From the NCBI RefSeq assembly GCF_001676785.2, contig NZ_CP015910.2, positions 496,001 through 560,000 on the forward strand: 64,000 bases of DNA, given 5' to 3'. The position numbers were made by a program, and so were the translations under genes. A model generated the notes under the pieces. That model had not been told where the DNA came from. It saw nothing but the letters and a program-made list of their open reading frames with translations, and made no database searches. The stretch is from Brachyspira hyodysenteriae ATCC 27164. GTDB taxonomy: Bacteria > Spirochaetota > Brachyspiria > Brachyspirales > Brachyspiraceae. This document shows positions 17,430-25,227 of this stretch, piece by piece. The first letter of the stretch is position 1, and every line of letters begins with the position of its first letter.

Positions 17430-17511
17430 AATTATGATAATTGATATAATTAATAATATATGGTAATATATAAATAATAGTTCAATATGTAACTAATTAT
17501 TGGGGGATATT

Positions 17512-18489
17512 ATGAGATTTATTTTATGTACATTTTTATTATTGATACTATTGTCTTGCTCTCAAAAGTCTGATATTAATGTTGATGAAAATATTCAAAA
17601 TGATGAAACATCTATGGAAGGCGGAAATATAGTTCAGGATTTATCTATAGAAGATGCTATAGCAGAATATGAAGAAAGCCCTTGTATAGATATAATAAAA
17701 AATCTCATTAGTTCAGGCAATATAAATAGCACTTTAACAGAAACTACAAATATAGTAAATACTGAAGATACAGAATATGATCTCAGTGTAACTTTTGACG
17801 AGGGTACTACGGCATTAATGATAGCTTCGTATTATGGATATGCTGATTTGGTAAATGCACTTATACAAAGTAATGCTGATGTTAATATGAAAAACAAAAG
17901 AAATTATACAGCCCTTTTATATGCTACAGATATATGGTCTAGACAGGGTATTGGAATATATGATAGTAATTTCAATGTTGTTGAGCTTTTAGTAATGGCT
18001 AAAGCAGATGTTAATGCTGTTAATAATTATGGATGGAGTCCTTTATTCTTTGCTGCTGATAATTCTAATTCTGATGTGGCTGCATTTTTAGTTGATAATG
18101 GCGCTAATATTAATGCTGTGTCTGATGAAGGAATAACACCTCTATTAGTGGCAAATGATGTTGAAACAGTAAAAATATTATCTAAGACAGTTAATATTAA
18201 TAAACCTAATTTTGCTGGAGTAACACCTTTAATATCTTTTGCTGGAAGAGAAATATCTATAGAGGCTATCAGCATTTTACTTGAGAATGGAGCTGATGTA
18301 AATATGGTAGATAAAGATGGTGAAACAGCTCTTTCTTATGCTATTGAAAATGGTAATTTTGATGCAGCTTTAATATTGCTTGAAAACAATGCCAATCCTA
18401 ATCTTGCTAAGAAGAAAGCTAAAGATTTGGCAAATATAGCAAGAGAATTGGGAGATGAGGAAGTAGCCTCTATATTGGATAAATATTAA
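17512..18489 (+). CDS. Ankyrin-repeat lipoprotein
   Basis: 325 residues. Residues 1-16 are a lipoprotein signal with lipobox LLSC (Cys16). After an acidic linker come about five ankyrin repeats, visible as GTTALMIASYYGYADLVNAL, GWSPLFFAADNSNSDVAAFL and GETALSYAIENGNFDAALIL, ending in a capping helix. Likely a periplasmic-facing protein-interaction lipoprotein. GGGGGAT precedes ATG 17512; the longer frame from 17500 would bury the signal peptide. Partner unknown. Confidence 0.88.
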   Translation: MRFILCTFLLLILLSCSQKSDINVDENIQNDETSMEGGNIVQDLSIEDAIAEYEESPCIDIIKNLISSGNINSTLTETTNIVNTEDTEYDLSVTFDEGTTALMIASYYGYADLVNALIQSNADVNMKNKRNYTALLYATDIWSRQGIGIYDSNFNVVELLVMAKADVNAVNNYGWSPLFFAADNSNSDVAAFLVDNGANINAVSDEGITPLLVANDVETVKILSKTVNINKPNFAGVTPLISFAGREISIEAISILLENGADVNMVDKDGETALSYAIENGNFDAALILLENNANPNLAKKKAKDLANIARELGDEEVASILDKY

Positions 18490-18499
18490 TAAAAATACT

Positions 18500-18527
18500 T
18501 TGACAAATTATTTTATTTTGATATATT
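18500..18527 (+). promoter_or_regulatory. Promoter of the 18.6 kb hypothetical gene
   Basis: TTGACA (18500-18505), 16-base spacer, TATATT (18522-18527). The TTG at 18500, which could be mistaken for a start codon of an extended frame, is this -35 box. Confidence 0.65.
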
Positions 18528-18568
18528 TATTATATTGTAAAAATTTATATATTTATTGGAGTTTTATA

Positions 18569-18910
18569 ATGTTTGATAACAATGTTCATTATATAAGAAA
18601 AGAGCTTGAATCTATTTACAAGATTATAGTTGAGAATTTAGGAAAAGAATTACTAAACACTGAAATTAAGCGTTTAGAGTATGAGCCTAAAATGGATAGG
18701 ATTAATATTAACAATTTTATCTTTATAAGACTTACTTTTGAAAATGAATATGATCACAAAGAACTTTATTACGATATATATATTGAAGATGAAGATGGAC
18801 ATGATGTTGAGAGAGCTTTAATAAGTGTAGAAAAGCCTTTTACTAAAGTTGTTGATAAAATAGATTATTTGGTAAAATTAAATTATCAAGCTAATGAAGA
18901 TGATGATTGA
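18569..18910 (+). CDS. Small acidic hypothetical protein
   Basis: Unrecognised, 113 residues, no signal or membrane segment. The first 40 residues look helical (VHYIRKELESIYKIIVENLG); the rest alternates charged strands (FIFIRLTFENEYDHKELYYDIYIEDEDG) and ends in NEDDD. TTGGAG supports ATG 18569. It has its own promoter and terminator, so it is a one-gene unit. Function unknown. Confidence 0.7.
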   Translation: MFDNNVHYIRKELESIYKIIVENLGKELLNTEIKRLEYEPKMDRININNFIFIRLTFENEYDHKELYYDIYIEDEDGHDVERALISVEKPFTKVVDKIDYLVKLNYQANEDDD

Positions 18911-18933
18911 TTTTTTTATTTAAGATTTAAAAA

Positions 18934-18967
18934 TAAAAAGAGAGGCTTAAAAGCCCCTCTTTTTTGT
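18934..18967. terminator. Bidirectional terminator
   Basis: AAAAGAG.GGCTT and AAGCC.CTCTTTT pair around a 1-3 base loop with flanking A and T runs, between convergent genes. Confidence 0.85.
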
Positions 18968-18981
18968 ATTTATTATCAGCA

Positions 18982-19653
18982 TTAATTTAATGCTCTAGTT
19001 GATAATACAAATTTATCTTCCCTGTATTTTTGAGTATTTCCAGATATTAAATCATTTAATTTTGTTTTTACTCTTTCTATAGTATCTCCGTCAACTATAT
19101 ATAGAGTATCTCTATCAACTAAATAGTAGCCTTCATATTCTGTATCAAAATCATAATCATCTCTTTCAGTATTTTGAACTATACATGCATTTTTATCTTT
19201 ATTAGCCTGAGCATTAGGAATAACAATATCTGAGATATGTTTTAATGAAGAATATTCATCTCTTCCATCAATTCTTCCATTTTCATATTCTCTTTTTACC
19301 ATTTCAGAATTTTCATTGAAGAATACAAATTCTTCTTCTGTTTCTAATCTTCCATCATCATAATCTGACTCTGATTGATACCAAGTAGTAGAATATAATC
19401 TTTCTAATAAATTATAGTCTCCTCCAGAAGCTAGATTATTTACAGCATTATTAGCAGAAACAGAATAATTTGCTGTTGTAGATTTGCTTACTCCATTCCA
19501 GTTAGCCAATGGAGTACCTTCTCTTACTGTTTTGTCATCACTTGGTACATTAGTTGTCAATGGTTTATCTCCTGAGGCAGGACCTGTTGCCTTGTTACCG
19601 CATGCTACTGCAAATACGGATAAAATACTTATAATTAATATTATCTTTTTCAT
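18982..19653 (-). CDS. Hypothetical lipoprotein
   Basis: 223 residues. Signal peptide with lipobox FAVAC (Cys18). The mature part starts with a Gly/Ser/Pro-rich linker, then a charged region with the repeated theme ESDYDDGRLETEEEFVFFNENSE. No family recognised. Upstream lies a 331-base spacer (19654-19984) with a palindromic A/T repeat (19810-19868) and the promoter of the next, divergent gene. Confidence 0.7.
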   Translation of the reverse strand: MKKIILIISILSVFAVACGNKATGPASGDKPLTTNVPSDDKTVREGTPLANWNGVSKSTTANYSVSANNAVNNLASGGDYNLLERLYSTTWYQSESDYDDGRLETEEEFVFFNENSEMVKREYENGRIDGRDEYSSLKHISDIVIPNAQANKDKNACIVQNTERDDYDFDTEYEGYYLVDRDTLYIVDGDTIERVKTKLNDLISGNTQKYREDKFVLSTRALN

Positions 19654-19809
19654 ATTTTTTTAATCCTTTCAATTTTTGTTTTTAAATATAACAATAATGC
19701 AAAATTATTGTAAAAAAAATTTATAAAATTAGGTTATTTTAAAATTTTTTTTATTTTTGTTTATTTTGAGTAAAGAAATATTGTTTTGTTTGTATAAAAT
19801 GTATAGAAA

Positions 19810-19868
19810 TATCTATTAAATCTATTAAATATATTTAATAGATTTAATATATTTAATAGATTTAATAT
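19810..19868. repeat. Interleaved palindrome of the unit TTTAATAGATTTAATA
   Basis: ATCTATTAAATCTATTAAAT is followed by its near-perfect reverse complement (17 of 20 bases), and then ATTTAATAGATTTAAT appears again as a direct copy. It lies between divergent genes. It may be a regulator-binding array or a stable hairpin. Confidence 0.6.
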
Positions 19869-19920
19869 TATTCATAAATAAATACTATTATATTTTATTA
19901 TAATTTAATTAATAATGTTT

Positions 19921-19948
19921 TTGACAAATTTTAATATTGTTCTATAAT
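19921..19948 (+). promoter_or_regulatory. Promoter of the TrkA-like gene
   Basis: TTGACA (19921-19926), 16-base spacer, TATAAT (19943-19948), both consensus hexamers, about 37 bases before the start codon. Confidence 0.8.
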
Positions 19949-19984
19949 ATAAAAATATTAAATAAAAGTAATTAGGGGATTGAT

Positions 19985-20671
19985 ATGCTTCAATATGCTG
20001 TTATAGGAGTAGGTACTTTAGGCAAGGCATTAATTAACAGACTTATGACAAAACCTTCTATAGAAGTGTTTGCTATAGATAATGATATAAACGAAATAGA
20101 AGCTATAAAAAATAATGTAACTCAAGCTATGCGTTTGGACTCTACTCAAAAAGAGGCATTGGAAGCTATTGAGATTAATAAATTCGATGCTGTTATACTT
20201 ACAATAGGTGAAGATATGATGACAAGCATATTAACAGCATTACTTTTAAAAGAGCTTAATGTAAAAAATATTATAGCAAGATACTCTAATGAAAAGCATA
20301 GAGCCATATTAAGTATGATAGGAATAACACATTTGGTAAGCCCTGAAGAGTCTATGGGGGTGCATATTGCAGAACAGCTTGAAGTAGGTGATACGCTTCT
20401 GCTTTATGATCTTACTGAATATCACTCTATAGTAGAATTTCCTGTTCATGGCGGGCTTGCCGGTAAAAATTTAAAAGAACTTGATTTGAGAAAGAAATAC
20501 AAAATAAATGTTGTTGCCATAAAGAAAGAAACTGTCGGAATATTGGGAGAGAAAAAAGTTATTGTGGATTGTACTCCTGATCCTGATGTGCCTATGGTTG
20601 AAGGCGATATACTTATCATTGCAGGTCATGATAAAGATATAGAAAAAATGTATAAGAAAATGGCTGAATAA
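19985..20671 (+). CDS. TrkA/KtrA-type potassium-uptake regulator
   Basis: Cytoplasmic RCK subunit that gates a K+ channel in response to nucleotide, 228 residues. YAVIGVGTLGKALINRL is the GxGxxG Rossmann motif, and VFAIDNDINEIEAI its acidic strand 2. The TrkA-C domain starts near residue 135 (FPVHGGLAGKNLKELDLRKKY). No KtrB/TrkH channel gene adjoins it, so the membrane partner must be elsewhere. AGGGGAT precedes the ATG. Likely co-transcribed with the DUF2905 gene 3 bases downstream. Confidence 0.9.
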   Translation: MLQYAVIGVGTLGKALINRLMTKPSIEVFAIDNDINEIEAIKNNVTQAMRLDSTQKEALEAIEINKFDAVILTIGEDMMTSILTALLLKELNVKNIIARYSNEKHRAILSMIGITHLVSPEESMGVHIAEQLEVGDTLLLYDLTEYHSIVEFPVHGGLAGKNLKELDLRKKYKINVVAIKKETVGILGEKKVIVDCTPDPDVPMVEGDILIIAGHDKDIEKMYKKMAE

Positions 20672-20674
20672 TAA

Positions 20675-20893
20675 ATGAATATTCAAATTGCTAAACTTTT
20701 TATAGTTATTGGTATAATATCAATAATCATTGGCATACTATTTTTATTTAATATGAAAATTCCTTTTGGAAAACTTCCTGGCGATATAATGATAAAAAAA
20801 GAGAATTTTACTTTTTCATTTCCTTTGGTCAGCTGTATTATAATCAGTGTATTATTATCTTTTATAATGTGGCTGATATCTAGATTTAAATAA
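20675..20893 (+). CDS. DUF2905-family small membrane protein
   Basis: 72 residues, two transmembrane helices (about 6-26 and 46-68) joined by the family hallmark FGKLPGDIMIKKENFTFSF. Function of the family is unknown. It starts 3 bases after the TrkA-like gene's stop. A 16-base perfect palindrome, TAACAATATATTGTTA, follows at 20891-20906 and overlaps its stop codon. Confidence 0.85.
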   Translation: MNIQIAKLFIVIGIISIIIGILFLFNMKIPFGKLPGDIMIKKENFTFSFPLVSCIIISVLLSFIMWLISRFK

Positions 20894-20998
20894 CAATATA
20901 TTGTTATGGTATTAAAAAAATATACATTGATTATATAATTATATTTTTTATTAGTAAATCAAAGTTAATTAACTTAATAAGTAATAAATTTTAATTTT

Positions 20999-22417
20999 CT
21001 AATTATTCTTATTGATTTGTACAGCAAACTTAGGTAAAGTAAGCATATAAATAAATGAAATCCCTATACTAATTAAATTAAAAAATGAATAAGGCATGTA
21101 CTGTAAAGTATGCACTCCAAGTATAGAAGTCATATAAACTCCTGTAACAGTCCAAGGCAGTAAAACCTCTGTAAGAGTTCCACCTTCTTCCATAGTTCTT
21201 GAAAGTACGCCTCTATTAACATTGTATTTGTCATATACGGTTTTTAATACATCTCCTAAAGTTAAAAAAGTAAATTGTAAACTGCTTAATGCTGAATTTA
21301 TAGTGAATGTTGTAAACCAAGTTACAAATATTAAACTTCTGGCACCTCTGACTATTTTTACCAATAATTCTATCAAAGTATTTAAAGTACCTATTAATTG
21401 AAGCATAGCTCCGTAAGTAAGAGCAAGTATCAAAAATAATACGCTAGGCATTGTACTTATCATTCCGCCTCTGTTTAATAAAGTATGAAGGTTTTGTGGT
21501 ATGCTTTCAGGATTAACTGTAGGCGACATAGAAATATTAAAACCTGTTACAAATGATTTCATAGCATTAATAAATCCAAAGTTTTGAAATATTGCTCCTA
21601 ATATTATTGCAATTAAACTTCCAATGAACATAGTTATTACAGGATTAACACCTTTTACACTTGCAATAAGTACGAATATTGGAGGAATAAGTAAAAATAT
21701 ATTGAAATTGTATATATTTTCTAATGAAGTTAATATCTCGCTTGCCTCTTTTAAATTTAGTATATCCGAATTAATAGGAGATGCATTGAAACCTAATACA
21801 GTAAAAACAATAGCTGCTAATATTGCAGATGGTATAGTGTTTACAAGCATAGTTTTTATATGATTTTGTAAAGTAGTTCCAGCACCAAGAGCGGCCAAAA
21901 CAGTAGTATCCGATATAGGAGAGTTTTTATCGCCAAGATATGCACCGCTTATAACAGCACCGGCAACCAATGGAAGAGGTGTATTTGTAGCCTGTGCTAT
22001 TCCTATAAAAGCCACACCAGCAGTAGAAGCAGAGCCCCAAGAAGTACCTGTAAATATAGATAGAAAAGATGTTATAACAAAAGCCATTAAAGGTATAAAT
22101 GAAGGGTGAATTAATTTAATTCCATAGTATATAAGCATAGGTACAGTACCAGAATATACCCAGGAACCAACTACTATACCTATTAATATAAATATTAGAA
22201 CTCCAAGCCAAGTATCTACTATCTTTTTTATGAAAGCCTCTTCCATATCTTTCCATTTATAACCTGCAAAATATGCTATTATACAGGCAATTAAGGTTCC
22301 TATTGTAAGTAAGAATTCTATAGGTACTCCATATTTTACAGTAAATATTAAAACAGTTATAAGTATAAATAATAGAGGAAAAAGCTTCCAAAATGTATTT
22401 ATTTTTTTTATATTCAT
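20999..22417 (-). CDS. nhaC: NhaC-family Na+/H+ antiporter
   Basis: Inner-membrane secondary transporter of 472 residues with about 11-12 hydrophobic segments. FTGTSWGSASTAGVAFIGIA and YLGDKNSPISDTTVLAA are the NhaC signature regions. Likely exchanges Na+ for H+; some family members carry organic acids such as malate/lactate, so the substrate is not settled. TGGAGT precedes the ATG. It stands alone, convergent with the DUF2905 gene and divergent from cheW. Confidence 0.9.
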   Translation of the reverse strand: MNIKKINTFWKLFPLLFILITVLIFTVKYGVPIEFLLTIGTLIACIIAYFAGYKWKDMEEAFIKKIVDTWLGVLIFILIGIVVGSWVYSGTVPMLIYYGIKLIHPSFIPLMAFVITSFLSIFTGTSWGSASTAGVAFIGIAQATNTPLPLVAGAVISGAYLGDKNSPISDTTVLAALGAGTTLQNHIKTMLVNTIPSAILAAIVFTVLGFNASPINSDILNLKEASEILTSLENIYNFNIFLLIPPIFVLIASVKGVNPVITMFIGSLIAIILGAIFQNFGFINAMKSFVTGFNISMSPTVNPESIPQNLHTLLNRGGMISTMPSVLFLILALTYGAMLQLIGTLNTLIELLVKIVRGARSLIFVTWFTTFTINSALSSLQFTFLTLGDVLKTVYDKYNVNRGVLSRTMEEGGTLTEVLLPWTVTGVYMTSILGVHTLQYMPYSFFNLISIGISFIYMLTLPKFAVQINKNN

Positions 22418-22582
22418 GAGTATACTCCATATATTCTAAAAACATTGTAACGATTAATATTACAACAATATATAACATATTTTTATTATGATGTCAATAT
22501 TTATAAGTAATTTTTATTATTTATAATCAGGAAGAATGTATTTTTTTATAGTATTAATATATTAATAAAATTTATATATAGA

Positions 22583-22611
22583 TTGACTTTTAACAAAAAA
22601 TATCATAAAAT
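22583..22611 (+). promoter_or_regulatory. Candidate cheW promoter
   Basis: TTGACT (22583-22588), 17-base spacer, TAAAAT (22606-22611). The leader of about 110 bases contains a small inverted repeat TTTGCAA/TTGCAAA near 22632-22652. The rest of the 22418-22728 spacer shows nothing further. Confidence 0.5.
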
Positions 22612-22728
22612 TATAGCAGTTATAAAATCCGTTTTGCAATTTTTATTTGCAAATATTTTTGTATATATAAAAAATAAGAAATTATTTCCGATAATAGAAC
22701 AACTGTAAATAATATGGAGGCATAATAA

Positions 22729-23244
22729 ATGGCAGAGCAGACAGAGCAACAACCTATTGAAAGTACCGAAAATAGAGTTGACCTCGAAGATAGTACAAAC
22801 CTTGTTACTTTTAGATTAGGCAGCGGTGAGTATGCTATAGACATCATGCAGGCTAAAGAGATAATCAAAATGGAAAAGATTACTCTCATTCCTAATGCCC
22901 CAGATTTCGTTGAAGGCGTAATAAATTTGCGCGGTAATATTATACCTATAATCGACTTAAAAAAGAGATTCAATTTAGAAGAAACAGAAGGCGATAAAAA
23001 TACTGGTATTATCATAGTAAAAATAGAAGATGTTGATATGGGAATAATCATTGACTCTATTTCTAAGGTAGTATCAATTTCTAATTCTGATATTCAGCCT
23101 CCTCCTCCAATGCTTTCAGGTATAGGTCAGAAATATATTAAAGGTGTAGGTAAATTAGAAGATAAATTATTAGTTGTTTTAGACCTAGAAAAACTATTTA
23201 CTACAGATGAAGAAGAGGAAGAAACTGCTTCTGCTGATAGTTAA
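22729..23244 (+). CDS. cheW: Chemotaxis coupling protein CheW
   Basis: Links chemoreceptors to the CheA kinase. 171 residues. An acidic N-terminal tail of about 20 residues precedes the CheW SH3-like domain: TFRLGSGEYAIDIMQAKEII, then VEGVINLRGNIIPIIDLKKRF, the most conserved CheW segment. The C-terminus is acidic (DEEEEETASADS). TGGAGG precedes the ATG. No other che gene is adjacent; the two chemoreceptors at 44.5-48.2 kb are potential partners. Confidence 0.95.
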   Translation: MAEQTEQQPIESTENRVDLEDSTNLVTFRLGSGEYAIDIMQAKEIIKMEKITLIPNAPDFVEGVINLRGNIIPIIDLKKRFNLEETEGDKNTGIIIVKIEDVDMGIIIDSISKVVSISNSDIQPPPPMLSGIGQKYIKGVGKLEDKLLVVLDLEKLFTTDEEEEETASADS

Positions 23245-23266
23245 AACTAAAAAATTAGATTTAATA

Positions 23267-23869
23267 TTAAAAAGTAGCAGTTATTACTTTGCTTTCGCTT
23301 ATTATAATATCTAATATTTCATCATTATTATCTTTTGGTATTGAAGGGAGTATTTGATAGTCATAAGCTAAGCCTATTCTCAAGGCATTTTTATTTCTTT
23401 TTAATATGTTGTCGTAATATCCTCTTCCAAATCCGAGCCTATTGCATTTCTCATCAAAAGCTAATGCCGGAATAATGAACATAGATATTTCATTTATATT
23501 ACAGTCTTTACAATGCTCAAATGGTTCACCGCATCCGAATTTTGTGTTTCTGTTAATATCTTTATCATAATCATTAATATATTTTAATTTCATATTATGA
23601 TTATCTATAAGAAAAGGTACAGATACTTTGATATTATTTTTTAAAGCATAATTTATTATTTCATAAGTAGGGACTTCATTATTAAAATCTACATATACAG
23701 ATATAGAATGAAATTTATTAATATTTACTATATTTTTAAATTTTTTAAAAATTACAGCACTTTTATCCTTAATGAAGTCAGGATCTAAATTATTTCTAAT
23801 GAGTTTAAAGGATTCTCTTATTAAATTTTTTGCTTCTTTAATATTATTTTCATTAGGAGAAGTTTTCAT
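23267..23869 (-). CDS. 5-formyltetrahydrofolate cyclo-ligase
   Basis: Converts 5-formyl-THF to 5,10-methenyl-THF using ATP in folate metabolism. 200 residues. FGRGYYDNIL is the family's hallmark motif, and VPFLIDNHNMKLKYI and FGCGEPFEHC lie in the substrate region. The start overlaps the upstream PilZ gene by 17 bases, indicating translational coupling. It is convergent with cheW, 22 bases away. Confidence 0.93.
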   Translation of the reverse strand: MKTSPNENNIKEAKNLIRESFKLIRNNLDPDFIKDKSAVIFKKFKNIVNINKFHSISVYVDFNNEVPTYEIINYALKNNIKVSVPFLIDNHNMKLKYINDYDKDINRNTKFGCGEPFEHCKDCNINEISMFIIPALAFDEKCNRLGFGRGYYDNILKRNKNALRIGLAYDYQILPSIPKDNNDEILDIIISESKVITATF

Positions 23870-24608
23870 CTTTTAATTCTACTAATAATTCCTGTAATAG
23901 CTTATCTCTAATAATTTGGTCAATAATTTTTTGTGATGCCATACCTATATCAATAAATTGTACGGCAAAACCTTTAGGTAAATCAGGTTTCTGATTCTCA
24001 TTATTTATCCAAACCACTTTAGCTTCAGTAAATAATTTGAAATCTTTGAATGATATTGTTAGACCTAACATATCTCCTTTATCAGGAATATTAGTATCAG
24101 ATGATATATAAGCTCCATTTCCGCTTATAGAAAGGATATTTCTATCTATAGTACCTCTGATTTTATCTTTATATGCTATAATAACATTTAACGGCCAGTT
24201 TACTCTTGAATATTGTCTTCTTTTTTTATTTCCATCATCTAATATTTTTGAAACTTCATTTTGTATAGATTGTACTATTACACTTACATCTGTATTTCTA
24301 TGGAATATTAAAGCATATGGATATGCAGTTTCATCAAAATCGTCTGGTACATCTGTCATAACTAATTTTATTTGCGGATTAATTTTTTTTACTTTTTCTA
24401 CAAATAAATTAATACTATCTTTTTCATTTTCAGTATATCTTATTATATAAAAATATATATTTAAGTTATTTTCTATGATATAACCTAAAGAAGAACTGGT
24501 ATCATTAAAAGTGCTTATATCAAATATGTTATTGAAAGCATTTTTGTATTTAGTTAAAATAGATGGATTATTTTCTATAATTACACCTTTTATTTGTTCT
24601 TTATCCAT
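23853..24608 (-). CDS. PilZ-domain protein with receiver-like N-terminus
   Basis: 251 residues. Residues 1-125 look like a degenerate response-regulator fold (KGVIIENNPSILTKYKNAF ... YPYALIFHRNTDVSVIVQSI) without clear phospho-acceptor support. From about residue 127, KKRRQYSRVNWPLNVII is an RxxxR PilZ start, and the NILSISGNGAYISS segment matches the second c-di-GMP motif (D/NxSxxG). It probably binds c-di-GMP. Overlaps the folate enzyme gene. The output partner is unknown. Confidence 0.88.
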   Translation of the reverse strand: MDKEQIKGVIIENNPSILTKYKNAFNNIFDISTFNDTSSSLGYIIENNLNIYFYIIRYTENEKDSINLFVEKVKKINPQIKLVMTDVPDDFDETAYPYALIFHRNTDVSVIVQSIQNEVSKILDDGNKKRRQYSRVNWPLNVIIAYKDKIRGTIDRNILSISGNGAYISSDTNIPDKGDMLGLTISFKDFKLFTEAKVVWINNENQKPDLPKGFAVQFIDIGMASQKIIDQIIRDKLLQELLVELKDENFS

Positions 24609-24757
24609 TATTCCTTCTCCTGATAAAACTTGCTTATTAAGTATAACATAATTTATTATTTATGCAATATTTTGAATAAAAAAATGGAAGTATCAAGTTA
24701 TTCATATTTTCTGTTTATATGTTATAATAGTATTAAAAGTTTTAAAGAGAGTAGTTT

Positions 24758-25225
24758 ATGGGAATAAAAGAAAAATCAAAAGAATTATGGGAAAAAATTT
24801 CATTAGAAACTACATTTGAAAAATTAACATCTATTATTGATAAATCAAAAGATATATTAAATTTATCTTCATCAAGGCATCTTTCTAGATTTTTAGATAA
24901 GATTCAGTTGATGGTTGATATGATAGGAGATTATATTAATGGCAATTATAAGGATATTCCATGGAAAAGTTTATCTGCAATAGCAGGAGCATTAATATAT
25001 TTGATATTTCCTTTAGATGTTCTTCCTGATTTATTTCCTTTTATTGGATTATTAGATGATGCTTTTATTATAGGATTATGTATAAAATGTTTCTCTACTG
25101 ATCTAAATCAGTATAAAATTTGGAAATATGGAGAATTAGATGAGGAAGCTGAAGAAGCTGAATATGAAATAGTAGATGATGAAGACGATTATGACGAAGA
25201 AACTGAAGAAGATTATAGGGAATAA
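24758..25225 (+). CDS. DUF1232 (YkvA-like) membrane protein
   Basis: 155 residues. The central part (residues about 60-115) contains the DUF1232 signature: ALIYLIFPLDVLPDLFPFIGLLDDAF, a hydrophobic hairpin with PLDxxPD and DD. A highly acidic tail of about 30 residues (EEAEEAEYEIVDDEDDYDEE) closes the protein. Function of the family is unknown. AGAGAG precedes the ATG. recG starts two bases after its stop. Confidence 0.85.
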   Translation: MGIKEKSKELWEKISLETTFEKLTSIIDKSKDILNLSSSRHLSRFLDKIQLMVDMIGDYINGNYKDIPWKSLSAIAGALIYLIFPLDVLPDLFPFIGLLDDAFIIGLCIKCFSTDLNQYKIWKYGELDEEAEEAEYEIVDDEDDYDEETEEDYRE

Positions 25226-25227
25226 AT

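Noticed and set aside
20891-20906. 16-base palindrome TAACAATATATTGTTA as a terminator
   Set aside because: No T-run follows and the stem is purely weak pairs; such palindromes occur by chance in DNA this AT-rich.
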